A DNA stretch of 64,000 nt from Hyphomicrobiaceae bacterium (lineage in GTDB: Bacteria; Pseudomonadota; Alphaproteobacteria; Rhizobiales; Hyphomicrobiaceae), in contig JALHMB010000002.1 in assembly GCA_022844275.1 (NCBI GenBank), positions 186,001-250,000 of the forward strand, written 5' to 3'. Shown piece by piece: positions 62,761 through 64,000 of this stretch. Each line of letters opens with the position of its first letter. Position 1 is the first letter of the stretch. Position numbers and translations under genes: made by a program. The notes under the pieces were generated by a model. That model saw only the letters and a program-made list of their open reading frames with translations. It was not told the DNA's origin and ran no database searches.

Positions 62761-64000
62761 TTACTGGCAGGCTTCGCAAGTCGGGTCGTCGATCGAGCAG
62801 GTCATGATCGGCGGCGATGCTGCTTCCTCGGGTGCCGAGAGCATCCCGCCACCGGCCGAGACCGCATTGAGCTTGCCGTCGGTGCCTTTCAACGTCGACT
62901 TCTCGACGTGCGTCGCCGACTGCGTACGTAGATAGTAGGTCGTCTTGAGCCCGCGCTCCCATGCGAGACGGTAGAGCGCATCGAGCTTCCGCCCGTTCGG
63001 CGCGGCGAGGTACAGGTTCAGCGACTGCGCCTGATCGATCCACTTCTGGCGGCGCGCCGCGGCATCTACCAGCCAGTGCGCATCAATCTCGAAGGCGGTC
63101 GCGTACAAGGCCTTCAAATCCTCGGGGACGCGATCAATGGCGCCGAGCGAGCCGTCGAAATACTTGAGATCCGAGATCATGACCTCATCCCACAGCCCGC
63201 GCGCCTTGAGGTCGCGCACGAGATACGAGTTCACGACCGTAAAGTCGCCGGACATATTCGCCTTGACGTAGAGATTGCGGAAGGCCGGCTCGATCGACTG
63301 CGCGACACCGACGATATTCGAGATGGTCGCCGTCGGCGCGATCGCCATGACATTGGAATTGCGCATCCCCGAAAGCTTGACGCGCTCACGCAGGCTCTCC
63401 CAGTCAAGCGTCGTCGAAGTATCAATCCGCAGGTACTCGCCGCGTGCATCGGCCAGCAGCTGAATGGAGTCGATCGGTAGGATGGCCCGGCTCCAAAGTG
63501 ACCCGTCAAAGGAAGCATAGCGACCGCGCTCCTCTGCGAGGTCCGCCGAAGCCGAGATCGCGCAATAGCTGATCAGCTCCATGCTCTGGTCAGCGAATTG
63601 CACCGCCTCGTCCGAGCCCATGGGAATGCGCAGCGCGTGTAGCGCATCCTGATGGCCCATGAGGCCGAGCCCGACGGGACGATGGCGCAGGTTCGAGCGA
63701 CGTGCCTCGGGGATAGTGTAGAAGTTGATATCAATGACGTTGTCGAGCATCCGCATCGCGGTGTTGACCGTGCGGGTCAGCCGCTCGCGATCGAGCCCCT
63801 TCTCGGTCACGTGCGCGGCCAGATTGATCGAGCCGAGATTGCAGACCGCGACCTCGCTGTCCGATGTATTGAGCGTGATCGCCGTGCAGAGGTTCGACGA
63901 GTGGATCACACCGCAGCGTTGTTGGGGCGAGCGGATGTTGCAGGGATCCTTGAATGTTATCCACGGATGACCCGTCTCGAACAGCATGGTGAGCATCCGC
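62761..64000 (-). CDS. nrdA: Ribonucleotide reductase large subunit, C-terminal part (cut by window end)
   Basis: About 413 codons of the 3' part of the gene; the 5' part lies beyond 64000. Recognisable regions are the active-site stretch RCGVIHSSNLCTAITLNTSD, AVCNLGSINLA with the second redox Cys, RPVGLGLMGHQDAL, and SNVMAIAPTATISNIVG. The C-terminal CSIDDPTCEACQ carries the mobile redox Cys pair. The catalytic Cys-x-Glu motif of R1 proteins reads Cys-Thr-Ala here (codons 63886-63888 and 63880-63882). The gene stops 36 bases before nrdB, in the usual order. Confidence 0.93.
   Translation of the reverse strand, partial: RMLTMLFETGHPWITFKDPCNIRSPQQRCGVIHSSNLCTAITLNTSDSEVAVCNLGSINLAAHVTEKGLDRERLTRTVNTAMRMLDNVIDINFYTIPEARRSNLRHRPVGLGLMGHQDALHALRIPMGSDEAVQFADQSMELISYCAISASADLAEERGRYASFDGSLWSRAILPIDSIQLLADARGEYLRIDTSTTLDWESLRERVKLSGMRNSNVMAIAPTATISNIVGVAQSIEPAFRNLYVKANMSGDFTVVNSYLVRDLKARGLWDEVMISDLKYFDGSLGAIDRVPEDLKALYATAFEIDAHWLVDAAARRQKWIDQAQSLNLYLAAPNGRKLDALYRLAWERGLKTTYYLRTQSATHVEKSTLKGTDGKLNAVSAGGGMLSAPEEAASPPIMTCSIDDPTCEACQ

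Noticed and set aside
1-64000. CRISPR arrays, tRNA/rRNA genes, prophage or integron
   Set aside because: No regularly spaced repeats, no tRNA T-loop with acceptor stem, no rRNA-like stretch and no phage structural, integrase or recombinase gene were recognised.

Overview
The window is a gene-dense, GC-rich stretch of an alphaproteobacterial chromosome, most likely from the order Hyphomicrobiales (Rhizobiales). Supporting families include the pimeloyl-CoA type PimA/C/D set, NnrU, DUF599, DUF3597, a TctABC transporter and HyuA/HyuB. The genus is not determinable from sequence alone. I found no tRNA, rRNA, prophage or CRISPR; the only mobile-element trace is a short IS110-type transposase relic near 13.55-13.64 kb.

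Layout. 0-6.3 kb: glutathione S-transferase, Sel1-like protein, complex-I-associated NAD(P)-binding protein, YggT, DUF167, folD, a VOC protein and a secreted DUF900 hydrolase. 6.3-9.6 kb (minus): a CoxS/CoxM-like FeS and FAD subunit pair without a molybdenum subunit, an unknown barrel-type protein and a degenerate histidine kinase. 9.8-18.2 kb: pepN, a crotonase, the IS110 relic, dgcA-like epimerase, CitE-like lyase, TauE exporter and a succinate-semialdehyde dehydrogenase. 18.3-30.8 kb: housekeeping genes, mostly minus (DUF599, nnrU, trmD, rplQ-rpoA-rpsK-rpsM, rplS, leuC), with a sulfatase, der, DUF3597 and an alcohol dehydrogenase between them. 31-35.2 kb: acyl-CoA ligase and two acyl-CoA dehydrogenases (pimA/pimC/pimD type). 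35.3-39.8 kb: lipoprotein, kptA, bioY, a matrixin-like protease, a class V aminotransferase and a small exported protein.

40-58.3 kb is a transport and catabolism region: a livGFJHM-type branched-chain amino acid importer (minus); a divergent NMT1/SsuA-type importer whose operon continues into a MetE-core methyltransferase and HyuB-HyuA; and a complete TctC-TctB-TctA transporter. 58.4-61.5 kb (minus): a cobalamin riboswitch, a 29-codon leader ORF, an unrecognised 136-residue protein and full-length metE, the coding regions being almost contiguous. 61.6-64.0 kb (minus): nrdB and the 3' part of nrdA, cut by the window end.

Most unusual points: (1) the B12-riboswitch - leader ORF - unknown protein - metE chain; (2) a ribonucleotide reductase small subunit with Phe in place of the radical Tyr and a Glu-rich metal site, as in Mn/Fe class Ic enzymes, next to an NrdA whose catalytic Cys-x-Glu motif reads Cys-x-Ala; (3) the importer + MetE-core + HyuAB operon with unknown substrate; (4) ribosomal protein L19 with a helix-hairpin-helix-like C-terminal extension; (5) a multi-hairpin repeat placed in two convergent intergenic regions. 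All assignments come from reading the sequence and remembered family features; no database search was run.
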